Of a DNA stretch of 35,157 nt, positions 26,065 to 32,048 are shown piece by piece (positions within the stretch are counted from its first letter, which is position 1; every line of letters starts with the position of its first letter). Location of the stretch: the NCBI RefSeq assembly GCF_000003605.2, contig NW_003117456.1:52367-87523 (forward strand). The letters run 5' to 3'. The position numbers and the translations under genes were made by a program. Below the pieces are notes generated by a model. That model did no database searches. It saw nothing but the letters and a program-made list of their open reading frames with translations, and was not told where the DNA came from. This DNA comes from Saccoglossus kowalevskii (lineage: Eukaryota; Hemichordata; Enteropneusta; Harrimaniidae).

Positions 26065-26097
26065 GGTGTTTCTGGTGTTTCTTTCTTTCTTTCTTTC

Positions 26098-26177
<80 letters not shown>

Positions 26178-26195
26178 TCCTTCTGGTGTTTCTGG

Positions 26196-26258
<63 letters not shown>

Positions 26259-26304
26259 GGTGTTTCTTTCTTTCTTTTTTTCTTTCTTTCTTTCTTTCTG
26301 TATT

Positions 26305-26380
<76 letters not shown>

Positions 26381-29300
26381 TCCTTCTTTCTTTCTTTCTT
26401 TCTTTCTGTATTTCTGTATTTCTGTATTTCTGTATTTATTTTTGTATTTATTTCTGTATTTCTGTATTTATTTCTGTATTAATTTTTTTTTCATTATTAA
26501 TGGCAATAAAGTTCCATTATACATATTAATAACTATTGATTTTCATTTTCGTTAGACTTATTTCATTAATTTGTGTTTACTTTTCAGAAATAAAAAAGTT
26601 GCATCCACTACGTAAGTTCCTCAAAATGTGTTTATTTGTTCATTTTAAAGTTATGCTTTCCATTATGTTGCCTATTTAATAAGGAATTTACGTTCATGTA
26701 ATCATTAGGATTATTTCTTTTTCTATGACTTTTACATTAGGCACTAACATAAATTTGTCGTATTGATGTTGGTGTATGAGCTACCAACCTAAAAGATAGC
26801 CTAACATGCCTTCATTTCGATGGCAAACACGTTGTATTTATGTTCGGAATTTCTTACGAACAAAATATTTTATGTCGAAATTTTGCCGCTATTTTTGAAT
26901 TTTCACGAAAAATAGCAAAATAATTGATCCGAGTTCATTTTTGGGAAATAACTTAATTTGGTCGGAATATTGTTTTTCTACATGCATTTGTATACATGTA
27001 TATTCAAATTCAAATCATCATTATAGTCACAGTCGTAGAAATGTGTTTTGAAAGCTTGTCTCGTTTTTCTGCAGCAATATTAAATTTACAAAAAGGCAAT
27101 ATGAACTATTTACAACTACTTTTCAACCACTAATACTGTCATCAAAATATGCTAGTATTGATTGCACACGAAGCGCATTAAAATATTATGGTTGCCCATA
27201 TCGTTTGGTTGATAGATTAACAGCAACAACATTTTTAAATCGATTGGTCACAAACTGATAAATCATATGGTTTAATGTGTAGTATATATTGGAAAAAAAT
27301 AAATATATTGTACACGTTTCCATAGTCATAAAGGGGTCTCAGTAAAATGCAATGAACGTATAACAACATCAATATTAAGTACATTAAGCATAAGTTAATT
27401 ATATCACAAACGTATCGTATTTTCGTAACAACTGAGTCAAGTACACATTTTTTGCAATGTACAGATTATATTTACATTCATTCCATTTTCATTCCGTTTC
27501 TGTGAGCTTGTGTGCTAGAACATGCTGAACCAAATGTTGCATTGTTTTCACTGAAATTTTACTAGTACATCAAACATAATATTTAAGTTGAAGAGTAAAT
27601 GTTCACAACCTCGGATATATGTAATTTGAATGCCTAGTTAAAATAGAGAATAAAAACACACTATTCCCTTTCGTTCAATGTGTTTTTGCAAATGTGACAC
27701 GGATTCCAGCAACATTTCAGTAAAATAATAGATTCTAGATACAGTATAAATTTCATTGACTGAGTTGCACGACTCATGAGTTGTACGCCTTCGAGTATAA
27801 AGAGCTTCGGGTAAGGGATTTTCCTAACAACGTGACTCCGGGTAAATCACTTCCGGCCGCATACCTTTGCAGGAGTATTGAAAATAGAACAGAGCTAGAC
27901 TTCTCTGTTCTATATAAGTGTATCTAAAATTATTTCGTCCCGTTGTGGTACGCTCAATCCATGGCTTTTGGTAATGGATAAATAATAATAATAAAGCCTG
28001 TCCCATTGCTCATTATCATCATAGTCCTACTGTTCAAATCTGTTTAATATTTGGTTTTCCTGCCATCTGACACCCAATGATGCCCTGTTGTGTGACAACT
28101 TTGCAGTTGTCTGTAAATAGACGAGGTGGTTATTGGCTGTCAATCCATTGAAGGTGCGAACTCATCCGTGAATGCCCAATTTAGGCATGGATTGTATACC
28201 TGATTTCAGCTGGCACCAGCCTTCTGCTGAGACGGTGGTATTCGTCTAGGATGGAATCTAGTCTAGGATTGTTGAGGTATTATCATAATCAAGTTGAGGG
28301 AATGTTCTTTCTCAGTAAGATGTAAAACCGTACGTAACCATTGCGTTTAGAATGCATACTTCTAAATAACTGCTGATTGATTTCGGATGGAAGAAACATA
28401 AATGCAAATACACAAGCAGTTTTATGTTAAAACTGAAATGACACACACATCATTACGTTAACGGTATATGGCATATGCTTTTGTACTTACATGTATCGGG
28501 AACGGTATATATCCATCTATAAAATGATGTGCAAGTTTTAATATATCCACTATATAATTTACGTTGAGCATAAACAATTTCCATGTATGTCATGCATGCA
28601 TATGTACCGTGACATTAAACGAATTCGTTGTTCATGAAAACAAATATTTTCACTATAGACTTTATAAAAAAAAACAATTACGTAACATTTGTAATCAAGA
28701 GTATTTTGTTCTCAGACACACTTTCGAAGTGGGTAAATATCATGTTAAAAATTGTTTAAGAAACCATCAGCAATAAGAAAAGGGAACCCAACAAATAGGT
28801 TTCAGATGAGACATTACAAGAAGTTGAACAAAGGACAGGTTAGAGAAAACAATCTGTAATCAGCAGAATTCCAATTGAACAAATACTGCAGAACAAGTGT
28901 CACAAAATAGAAAGAAACTGTTCCTAAACCCTACGAAGGATTCATATAAAGGTGTCAAGAAATACCAGCCAACTTTTAGATTCAATCAATGGTGACGATT
29001 TACGATACTCTGATAGTGAAGATTGCTGTTAAAACTCTAGAAAATGAAGAACTTGTATCATTAAAAACTCACTGGCAAAGAACGAATGAACCACCACCAA
29101 TTCTTGAAGAAATTAAGCAAGCCAAGAAATAACATCATGCTAGTAAAAGACACGGAAATAATGGGGTCTTGAGTATTGAAGGAAGAATGTAGAGACGATC
29201 ACAAGCTTTGCACTATGATCTGCGTAACGAGGAAATTCCACAAAGGACAAACGGGATTACGCCCTGGAAAAGGTTCTAGAAACAAAATCATGAACCTTAA

Positions 29301-31921
29301 AGTGACCCTCAACAGGAACAGTATTGATGTTTTCCTTTGTCGTCAATTTACAATGAAAGTAAAAATCAAGCAATTTGATATATTATTTCCTTAAGATCAG
29401 TATATAACGACAGCACATTGTGAATGTCCGTTGTTTGCACTGAACATATCAAATAGACAAATTTACGCCGTTGAATTTTGATACAGTGTTGTTGCACTGG
29501 CTCAGCACTCCATGTTGTTTTAAACTCTAGCGACACCCGCAAATAGTCAAATTGAAAGGCTTGTTACCTTCCTTTGGTGCTTTGGTATTACGACTTCCAA
29601 TCACAATGTCTTCAAATTGTCCCTATCGACGGCAAACTATATCAGCACTATATAACCGAGTGCTTGAAACTGGTTTGTCTACTTTGCCGGGCGCAGATTG
29701 ACATTCAGGATTGCTGCGTTCAGACTATCTTGTGTAGTAGAGATGTAACCTCTGCATGATTGCAAATAGTCGGGCTTTTATCCATGTAGTGACTATTTTG
29801 TGGCAGACTCTTATGCAGTAGGTATGGTTCTCTTCTCTCTGGCTATTTGTCTGAGTTCTGGTTGTAAACTTTGGAATGTCATTTGCTTTGGCTCTATTGT
29901 AGATGTCAGCATCATTTATGCCCTCCACGAACTGTTGGCCATTGGGCAAATGCATCACCGAGTTTACGGGCAAATGTTGCAATATCGTAAATATGATGAC
30001 CTAATGTGGTTCAACCCATGGCTTTAGCACTACAGGCAGGCTGAATTGATGGAATATGGCTTTGACTGTCATGGTGGTAGTGCGTTGTTGTTGCCACTGG
30101 TAAACATTCTGACATGGTGTATAGAATGGGTGGCTGGCCTTGATATTACAGTTGTGCATACTCTTGTGTATTATAGTGACGGTGGGTATGCTGCCTGTAG
30201 AGGGTGCATTATATTGTTAATCCATTGGCACTGTACATTCATTGTCAAATCGTGTGGGTTTACATTTTTAATACGATACTTGAATATACAATGACATCAA
30301 TAACATTACAGTTGAACAACCGGCTCTGCCTGTCTAGCACAAATAATGTTAGACCTTGGCGCCAAAATATGTGACACGAATTTCCGGCATAAATGGGGAG
30401 TGTTAGCAAACTAGTAGAGTCTAGATCCAAGATTGTGCTTACTGTAACTGTTATTGACTGAGTTACACATCGTCGAGAGGAGGCCCGAATAGGGGTTTCC
30501 CTGACAGTGTGACCCCAGGCCAATCAATTCCGGCCACATAGCGTTGCAGGCATATTGAAAGTAGAGGTGGAATACTTGGTTTTAGTAATGGATAAATACT
30601 AATAAAATTACAAAGGGTGTCCTAAACAGCTCGTCACAACTATGAGGCAAAGGTTTGAAACAATTATTTAACTACAGCCAGAAATTCGAGCCTGGAATTC
30701 GAGAATTTCTACAATGTAGCTATATTTTAATTAAACGTGGCAGGCTCACCAGGAAGCCGATGTATAAGAATGTATCAGATATCCCGGTGAATTGCTAAAT
30801 GAGCATTAAAACGCTCACCAGGTTAATGGATGTTTTTATAAAGTTTTGATTTTTCAAATTAAACAATTGCAGAACGTCATCTTAGCCATGAAGAAAATGT
30901 TCGACTTAACAAGTTTGAAAAACAGTGCACTGATGAGTACAATAAAAAGTTAACGATGAAAACTACGTCTTCCGCTGGACAAAGGTAATTATATCATTAG
31001 TTATTCTATTCATTATAAAGGTAACAATACCCCTAACAAGTTTCTACTCTATTTCTTGAGAAATTGTACTCAATCAATCCTGTTATTAAACTCATTTATA
31101 GCATGGAGTCATTTCCATAATCGCTCGACCCCAATTTCTGCGCACACTAAACTATATATTGGCAATATAATTGGTAGTATATTGTACTTTATTAGGTTTT
31201 TTACACGTGTGAAAAAATCGAAGAATGTAAATGATGCTCTCGGTTTGATAATACGCTATACCGATGACAGGTAAGAACAAAACAAAATATTGCATTGTTA
31301 AGATTATTCGTACCATAAATCCATTGCAAAGATTTCAGTGGAATGTAGGTGCTTAAAAATAAACGACTATACTATACATAATGTTTTATTTTCTTTATGA
31401 TCCAAATTTATCAATACTGTTAATACTTGTTAATAATCGTTTTCAAGGAAAGAAGAAATTGTGGCTTGTTGTTGAGACAAAATCAGTAATAATCATGAAA
31501 ATACATGTTTATATGAAACATTATCAGTGTGTACAATATATTCATGATAGTAAGAACTACAACGTCTTGGTAAATATTAAAATAGTATTACAGTTGTTAC
31601 CAGACTTTGGTAGACGGAGCATGCATTGAACACGAAGATCTTCTTTGTATTGAATAGCAGTATATGTTTATCTTTATTTTCAAAGTCGACTTTCAACATC
31701 AACATTTAAGAGAAAGATAGTTTATAAACCAGGCACTACTGTATTGTCTCAAAAGCGCATAAACTATTTGCAGGTGACAAAATGCTCAAAATACGTGACT
31801 CAATCGCTTTATTTGTTACTATCTTCTACATAGGCTTGATAAAATGTTCGAGGACATTAAAGAAATGGTAGCGGGCAAGAAAGACGAACAGATAGTAATG
31901 AATAATGAACCGCATGTGTAA
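8522..31921 (+). CDS. trpm: TRPM-family cation channel, 24 coding exons, no C-terminal enzyme domain
   Basis: Joined exons: 8522-8655, 9171-9231, 9330-9443, 9942-10104, 10408-10523, 16062-16215, 16946-17090, 17420-17540, 18189-18263, 18381-18512, 19338-19406, 19962-20172, 20766-20865, 21162-21393, 21662-21808, 22503-22646, 23544-23798, 23992-24166, 25452-25596, 25767-25927, 26588-26611, 30873-30984, 31196-31270, 31834-31921. All phases agree; the total is 1050 aa plus stop. Domains by residue: acidic tail 1-65; TRPM homology/LSDAT region about 104-300; helical MHR4-like region 362-600; pre-S1 about 610-630; S1 650-676; S2 688-706; S3 725-748; S4 757-780; S5 795-815; filter Y-G-E-I 840-843; S6 872-897; TRP helix about 898-925; coiled coil 1000-1040. 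Family knowledge: TRPM channels are tetrameric cation channels, and LSDAT binds nucleotides in TRPM2. Kinase and Nudix domains are absent, and the stop is followed by AATAAA. The true start and the exon 6 donor are the least certain points. Confidence 0.9.
8676..8768. repeat. (TTTA)n microsatellite in TRPM intron 1
   Basis: About 23 near-perfect ATTT units directly downstream of the exon 1 donor. Confidence 0.97.
9171..9231 (+). CDS. trpm: TRPM exon 2: acidic linker
   Basis: Residues 45-65, bounded by AATATAG and GTAAGT. Its Asp/Glu-rich composition continues that of exon 1, and the phases match both neighbours (2 in, 0 out). There is no homology by eye; it is supported by splice sites, frame and composition. 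Confidence 0.6.
9330..9443 (+). CDS. trpm: TRPM exon 3: N-terminal segment before the LSDAT fold
   Basis: Residues 66-103 (38 codons), between a pyrimidine-rich CAACAG acceptor and a GTGAGT donor, phase 0 at both ends. It is charged and hydrophilic with a Tyr-Gly-Glu-Ile-Glu-Phe strand near the end. In TRPM proteins a similar basic/polar stretch leads into the first conserved beta strand, which here opens exon 4. Confidence 0.75.
9942..10104 (+). CDS. trpm: TRPM exon 4: start of TRPM homology region 1
   Basis: Residues 104-158. The exon reads YIRV, then W-K-L-M-T-E-I-W, then P-K-L-L-I-S-I-S-G. This is the TRPM signature order in which a Trp-containing helix is followed by the P-K-L-(L/V)-I-S-V-x-G strand. 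Acceptor TGTAG, donor GTGAGT, phase 1 out. Confidence 0.9.
10408..10523 (+). CDS. trpm: TRPM exon 5: shortened W-I-I-T segment of LSDAT
   Basis: Residues 158-196. It begins H-A-W-I-I-T-D-G, the TRPM motif usually read as A-W-I-(I/F)-T-G-G. It then reaches L-L-G-I-A-K-W, the counterpart of I-G-(I/V)-A-x-W, after only about 12 residues. The intervening segment normally holding G-V-x-x-x-V-G-E-A is missing. The donor GTGAGT at 10524 is preferred; a second in-phase donor (CAG|GTAACT) would add eight residues. Confidence 0.88.
10613..10930. repeat. Two-unit interleaved tandem array in TRPM intron 5
   Basis: A 35-bp unit (CACAATGCGAGATTCGAGTA...) and a 20-bp unit (CCACAATGCGTTATGCCATT) alternate. 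In order from 10636 they read long (diverged), short, long, long, long, short, long, short. GCCATTTGACGC-like sequences flank both ends. Open frames on both strands come from this repetition. Confidence 0.9.
11153..11320 (+). other. Short ORF beginning M-P-x-x-x-C-x-x-x-C
   Basis: A 55-codon frame with Cys6 and Cys10 that ends before any further zinc ligands. It lies 450 bases before the Crypton-like relic and could belong to the same element. A THAP-type start was considered, but no C-x2-H follows. Confidence 0.2.
11768..12041 (+). pseudogene. Crypton/KIAA1958-like (DUF3504) element relic
   Basis: One frame reads W-D-Q-L-D-E-I-D, a stop (TAA), then E-L-L-Q-A and a polar linker. It continues F-P-E-F-S-E-K-M-V-E-N-L-A-A-K-K-N-E-V-N-T-N-A-S-T-K-W-G and stops at 12039-12041. 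The arrangement (acidic helix, F-x-x-x-S-E-x-x-x-E-x-L, then N-T-x-x-x-T-K-x-x-V) resembles the N-terminal core-binding part of KIAA1958/Crypton-type tyrosine-recombinase proteins. The catalytic domain is absent, and the in-frame stop marks it as dead. It sits in a TRPM intron. Confidence 0.45.
12930..13425. repeat. Dispersed repeat of about 0.4-0.5 kb, copy 1
   Basis: Shares with 16275-16640: TTCTCGGG, ACATCCGG, TTTTCACCGC (TTTTTACCGC), GGCAACCATTA-like, CGAAAAC, TTTTCTC followed by CATCGGCTCTTC or CACCGGCTCTTC, and further blocks through TTGTAACAAT-like sequence. It contains an 11-bp perfect inverted repeat GCACGGTGTTG / CAACACCGTGC (13198-13208 / 13234-13244). Confidence 0.7.
13554..14317. 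other. Assembly gap (764 Ns)
   Basis: A run of N. Open frames spanning it are artefacts of translating N as X. Confidence 1.
14403..14475. promoter_or_regulatory. Promoter-like motif cluster inside TRPM intron 5
   Basis: ATGGCGGC (YY1 core) at 14406, a perfect NRF1 palindrome TGCGCATGCGC at 14442-14452, and CCAATTGG (CCAAT box on both strands) at 14464 lie within 70 bases. Such clusters mark housekeeping promoters in animals. The orientation is unknown. The N gap lies 90 bases to the left and an open frame starts 460 bases to the right. Confidence 0.4.
14936..15172 (+). CDS. Unassigned exon-like open frame in TRPM intron 5
   Basis: It begins after a good acceptor (TTTGTTTGCAG) and stays open for 78 codons to TGA 15170-15172. 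An internal ATG in perfect Kozak context (ACCATGG, 15028) starts a 47-residue product. It is less AT-rich than the surrounding intron. It has no TRPM similarity and is not needed to join exons 5 and 6. It could be a terminal exon of a nested gene driven by the cluster at 14403, or chance. Confidence 0.3.
   Translation, partial: ECQIQWNNKDAYSMLSYEQGLEKRAVSAPLTMAATLQHSTNVTTVSEHVDSGMLVESALTRFKSCPVYSREALHHLHY
15173..16061. other. Intronic, A-rich degenerate repeat
   Basis: 15560-15780 contains many degenerate AAAAATGAAAATGGATTTTAA-like units of about 20 bases. Nothing coding is seen. Confidence 0.5.
16062..16215 (+). CDS. trpm: TRPM exon 6: H-T-H-F-I-L-V-D motif with poly-aspartate run
   Basis: Residues 197-248. 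The motif L-D-E-N-H-T-H-F-I-L-V-D-D is diagnostic of TRPM LSDAT domains. GAT codons at 16155-16187 encode 11 aspartates (one is GAC), followed by Gly-Asp-Gly-Asp. The donor is uncertain. GTAAGC at 16216 is the better site. GTGACT at 16249 keeps the same phase, adds 11 residues, and would restore a linker length closer to TRPM2/TRPM3. Confidence 0.85.
16155..16199 (+). repeat. (GAT)n coding microsatellite
   Basis: GAT repeats inside TRPM exon 6 encode eleven Asp and then alternating Gly and Asp. The repeat is in frame. Confidence 0.95.
16275..16647. repeat. Dispersed repeat of about 0.4 kb, copy 2
   Basis: Partner of 12930-13425. Its right part forms an imperfect inverted repeat: GAACGCTAT...GACGTTTGTGG-(A)TATG (from 16538) against its complement ending at 16647. 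Confidence 0.65.
16946..17090 (+). CDS. trpm: TRPM exon 7: V-V-E-G-S-G segment
   Basis: Residues 248-296. It contains I-P-L-V-L-I-V-V-N-G-D and then A-I-V-V-E-G-S-G-G-I-A-D-I-V-A, matching the TRPM P-(V/I)-x-x-V-V-x-E-G-G and V-V-x-G-S-G-R-A-D strands. The usual Arg after G-S-G is Gly here. Acceptor CCTAG (two bases complete the codon), donor GA|GTGAGT. Confidence 0.92.
17420..17540 (+). CDS. trpm: TRPM exon 8: charged helix after LSDAT
   Basis: Residues 296-336. The product is lysine- and glutamate-rich, matching in place the helix that follows V-A-D-x-I-A in TRPMs (the I-S-x-x-L region). Acceptor GGTAG, donor GTAAGG, phase 0 out. Sequence similarity is low, so the assignment rests on order, phase and length. 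Confidence 0.8.
18189..18263 (+). CDS. trpm: TRPM exon 9: remnant of D-I-D-x-A-I-L segment
   Basis: Residues 337-361. N-D-I-D-S-E-N-I-S-S-A-I corresponds to the TRPM E-D-I-D-V-A-I-L-x-A-L-L element. Acceptor TACAG, donor GTAAGT, both phase 0. The L-A-L-x-W-N-R-x-D-I-A helix that normally follows is not found here, in the short next intron, or in exon 10. Confidence 0.85.
18274..18310. repeat. (TTA)n microsatellite in intron 9
   Basis: About 12 ATT units just after the exon 9 donor. Confidence 0.95.
18381..18512 (+). CDS. trpm: TRPM exon 10: F-L-x-x-G-(V/L)-N-L-K-x-F-L-T motif
   Basis: Residues 362-405. V-E-H-F-L-K-D-G-L-N-L-K-K-F-L-T, then L-V-T-L-Y, is the conserved TRPM V-x-L-F-L-E-N-G-V-x-L-x-x-F-L-T...L-x-x-L-Y segment of MHR3/4. 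Strong CACAG acceptor and GTAAGT donor, phase 0. Confidence 0.93.
19338..19406 (+). CDS. trpm: TRPM exon 11: short linker exon
   Basis: Residues 406-428, 23 codons rich in Arg, Asn and Ser. Acceptor CTTCAAG, donor GTAAGT, phase 0 on both sides. It falls where other TRPMs have a variable, poorly conserved loop. Skipping it would keep the frame, so it could be alternatively spliced (inference). Confidence 0.7.
19962..20172 (+). CDS. trpm: TRPM exon 12: D-L-x-x-W-A-(I/L)-x-x-N-R motif
   Basis: Residues 429-499. T-D-L-F-L-W-A-L-I-M-N-R-Q-R-M-A-L-C-F-W corresponds to the TRPM element R-D-L-L-I-W-A-I-V-x-N-R-x-x-x-A-x-x-x-W. It is upstream of the membrane domain. Acceptor TTCATTAG, donor GTGAGT, phase 1. 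Confidence 0.93.
20766..20865 (+). CDS. trpm: TRPM exon 13: helical MHR4 segment
   Basis: Residues 499-532. G-A-A-L-I-A-S-R-M-L-T-A-L matches the TRPM A-A-L-A-x-S-K-I-L-x-x-L helix. Acceptor TTTCAG, donor AA|GTAAGT leaving phase 2. Confidence 0.92.
21162..21393 (+). CDS. trpm: TRPM exon 14: E-C-Y/W-x-x-T-x-C-L motif to pre-S1; GC donor
   Basis: Residues 532-609. It includes A-I-G-V-L-D-T-C-Y and W-N-N-T-T-C-L-S-I-A, then M-R-F-V-x-H, Q-V-F-L and W-K-G-K-L, all in TRPM2 order. No good GT donor in phase 0 exists near the homology end. AAG|GCGAGA at 21393/21394 fits a GC-AG intron and gives the expected join to exon 15. Confidence 0.88.
21394..21661 (+). other. trpm: Probable GC-AG intron of the TRPM gene
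   Basis: The left border is AAG|GCGAGA, which matches AG|GTGAGT except for the T-to-C change and the last base. The right border is TTCCACAG. The homology ends and the phase agree with this junction, while in-phase GT candidates (GTATTA, GTAATG) are weak and would insert extra residues. Confidence 0.6.
21662..21808 (+). CDS. trpm: TRPM exon 15: pre-S1 helix and start of S1
   Basis: Residues 610-658. A hydrophobic stretch F-F-L-A-L-L-F-P-I-I-F-V-F-G is followed by a charged loop and C-F-F-T-S-P-I-T-K-F, the TRPM A-F-F-T-A-P-x-x-x-F entry into S1. Acceptor CCACAG, donor GTAAGT, phase 0. Confidence 0.94.
22503..22646 (+). CDS. trpm: TRPM exon 16: S1-S2
   Basis: Residues 659-706. S1 (Y-L-I-L-L-G-V-F-S-W-F-I-L) and a D-L-R-P-V loop lead to S2 (W-I-V-I-A-W-V-C-T-L-F) and the cytosolic end E-E-I-R-Q. 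Glu703 and Gln706 match the calcium-coordinating E/Q pair of TRPM2, TRPM4, TRPM5 and TRPM8. The intron interrupts directly after Gln706. Confidence 0.95.
23544..23798 (+). CDS. trpm: TRPM exon 17: S3-S4 and S4-S5 linker
   Basis: Residues 707-791. W-N-I-L-D (Asn728, Asp731) completes the calcium site. S3 and S4 follow (F-Y-F-R-L-L-Q-M), then the TRPM hallmark H-I-G-P-K-I-I-M-I-Y-E-M in the S4-S5 linker. Acceptor TTTTCAG, donor GTAAGT, phase 0. Confidence 0.96.
23992..24166 (+). CDS. trpm: TRPM exon 18: S5, pore helix and filter
   Basis: Residues 792-850. L-K-D-L-L-S-F starts S5, which ends F-G-I-A. Next come the pore helix and the filter Y-G-E-I at codons 24136-24147 (Glu842). An acidic filter of this kind is typical of divalent-permeable TRPMs such as TRPM1/3/6/7. 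TRPM2 and TRPM8 usually have F-G-Q. Donor GTCAGT, phase 1. Confidence 0.95.
24768..25143. mobile_element. Non-autonomous inverted-repeat element (MITE) with 8-bp target duplication
   Basis: The 25-bp perfect terminal inverted repeats begin GGGTGAGAATACC (24780-24804) and are mirrored at 25110-25134. The direct repeat TAATAAAC flanks the element at 24768-24775 and 25136-25143. An 8-bp duplication is typical of the hAT superfamily, so a hAT-type MITE is likely. The 300-bp interior is A-rich and built of AATAATGA-like short repeats; no transposase is present. It is inserted in TRPM intron 18. Confidence 0.8.
25452..25596 (+). CDS. trpm: TRPM exon 19: outer pore loop and S6
   Basis: Residues 850-898. 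Cys857 and Cys867 flank an acidic loop, as in the conserved TRPM outer-pore disulfide. S6 reads V-L-T-A-V-Y-M-L-F-S-N-I-L-L-I-N-L-I-I-A-I-F. Asn and Leu at the gate match the family. Acceptor TTATTAG, donor GTAAGG, phase 2. Confidence 0.96.
25767..25927 (+). CDS. trpm: TRPM exon 20: TRP helix
   Basis: Residues 898-952. S-Y-S-I-Q-T-V-L-E-N-S, then L-W-Y-F-H-R-Y-D-L-I-K-E-Y, matches N-Y-T-F-x-x-V-x-E, then W-K-F-Q-R-x-x-L-I-x-E-Y. The next residues, K-P-P-F-P-A-P-L-V-I-F, match the proline-rich TRP-box tail. Acceptor ATGCAG, donor GTAAGT, phase 1. Confidence 0.96.
25990..26480. repeat. Long (TTTC)n and (TTTCTGTA)n compound microsatellite
   Basis: TTTC units are interrupted four times by TGGTGTTTC or TGGTCTTTC, then pass into TTTCTGTA units at about 26405-26480. 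It lies in intron 20 between the TRP-helix exon and the microexon. The Phe/Leu/Ser-rich ORFs here are artefacts. Confidence 0.97.
26588..26611 (+). CDS. trpm: TRPM exon 21: 24-nt microexon
   Basis: Residues 952-960, E-I-K-K-L-H-P-L with shared end codons. It is flanked by TTTTCAG and GTAAGT and keeps phase 1 on both sides. It fits the basic linker after the TRP helix. Being 24 nt long and phase-symmetric, it could be skipped without a frameshift. Confidence 0.75.
27694..28010. repeat. Dispersed repeat in intron 21, copy 1
   Basis: Same order of blocks as 30371-30630: GTGACACG, TCTAGAT, ATTGACTGAGTT, GTGAC-CC, TTCCGGCC, TTGCAGG, TATTGAAA, TAATGGATAAAT. It carries an extra perfect 11-bp hairpin ATAGAACAGAG / CTCTGTTCTAT (27884-27894 / 27903-27913). 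Confidence 0.75.
28011..29479. other. Intronic sequence with a small hairpin
   Basis: Perfect hairpin GACAACT-TTGC-AGTTGTC at 28094-28111. The stretch 28970-29135 has a lysine/glutamate-rich frame ending I-L-E-E-I-K-Q-A-K-K that looks eroded. No family is recognised. Confidence 0.4.
29480..30260. other. Compositionally distinct interval, open on both strands
   Basis: GC content is visibly higher than in the flanks. Open frames overlap on plus (29800-30027, 30046-30294) and minus (29725-29982). No domain is recognised. Lying just left of the second dispersed-repeat copy, it may be part of an old transposable element. Confidence 0.35.
30371..30630. repeat. Dispersed repeat in intron 21, copy 2
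   Basis: Partner of 27694-28010. It lacks the hairpin and about 60 bases around it. Confidence 0.75.
30873..30984 (+). CDS. trpm: TRPM exon 22: F-E-x-x-C-x-x-x-Y helix
   Basis: Residues 960-997. N-K-F-E-K-Q-C-T-D-E-Y corresponds to the TRPM post-TRP-helix motif F-E-E-x-C-x-x-x-Y. Acceptor TTGCAG, donor AG|GTAATT, phase 2. It lies 4.3 kb downstream of the microexon. Confidence 0.88.
31196..31270 (+). CDS. trpm: TRPM exon 23: start of C-terminal coiled coil
   Basis: Residues 997-1022. L-G-L-I-I-R-Y-T-D-D-R resembles the TRPM segment I-R-x-x-x-E-R-V that begins the tetramerisation coiled coil. Acceptor ATTAG and donor AG|GTAAGA; both borders interrupt an Arg codon. Confidence 0.85.
31834..31921 (+). 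CDS. trpm: TRPM exon 24: coiled-coil end and stop
   Basis: Residues 1022-1050, L-D-K-M-F-E-D-I-K-E-M-V with heptad-like hydrophobics, ending E-P-H-V and TAA at 31919-31921. No enzyme domain follows in frame or in the 3.2 kb downstream. Confidence 0.9.
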
Positions 31922-32042
31922 TTTTTTAAATCGTATGACGAGAATGTTTCATAAATGATTTTATTTCATTGTCTTCAATATCTTTTGTCGGAGGTTTTGT
32001 ATATTAGTGACAATATTTTGTTAGAATATGTTTTAATTGCTA

Positions 32043-32048
32043 AATAAA
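32043..32048 (+). terminator. Candidate poly(A) signal for the TRPM gene
   Basis: Canonical AATAAA 122 bases past the stop codon, in AT-rich sequence. It is the first such hexamer in the 3' flank. Assignment is by position only. Confidence 0.5.

Noticed and set aside
26066-26529. Phe/Leu/Ser-rich ORFs resembling membrane proteins
   Set aside because: Direct translation of the TTTC microsatellite in intron 20.
31910-31921. C-terminal E-P-H-V as a PDZ ligand
   Set aside because: Position -2 is Pro, not Ser/Thr or a hydrophobic residue, so it fits neither class I nor class II consensus.
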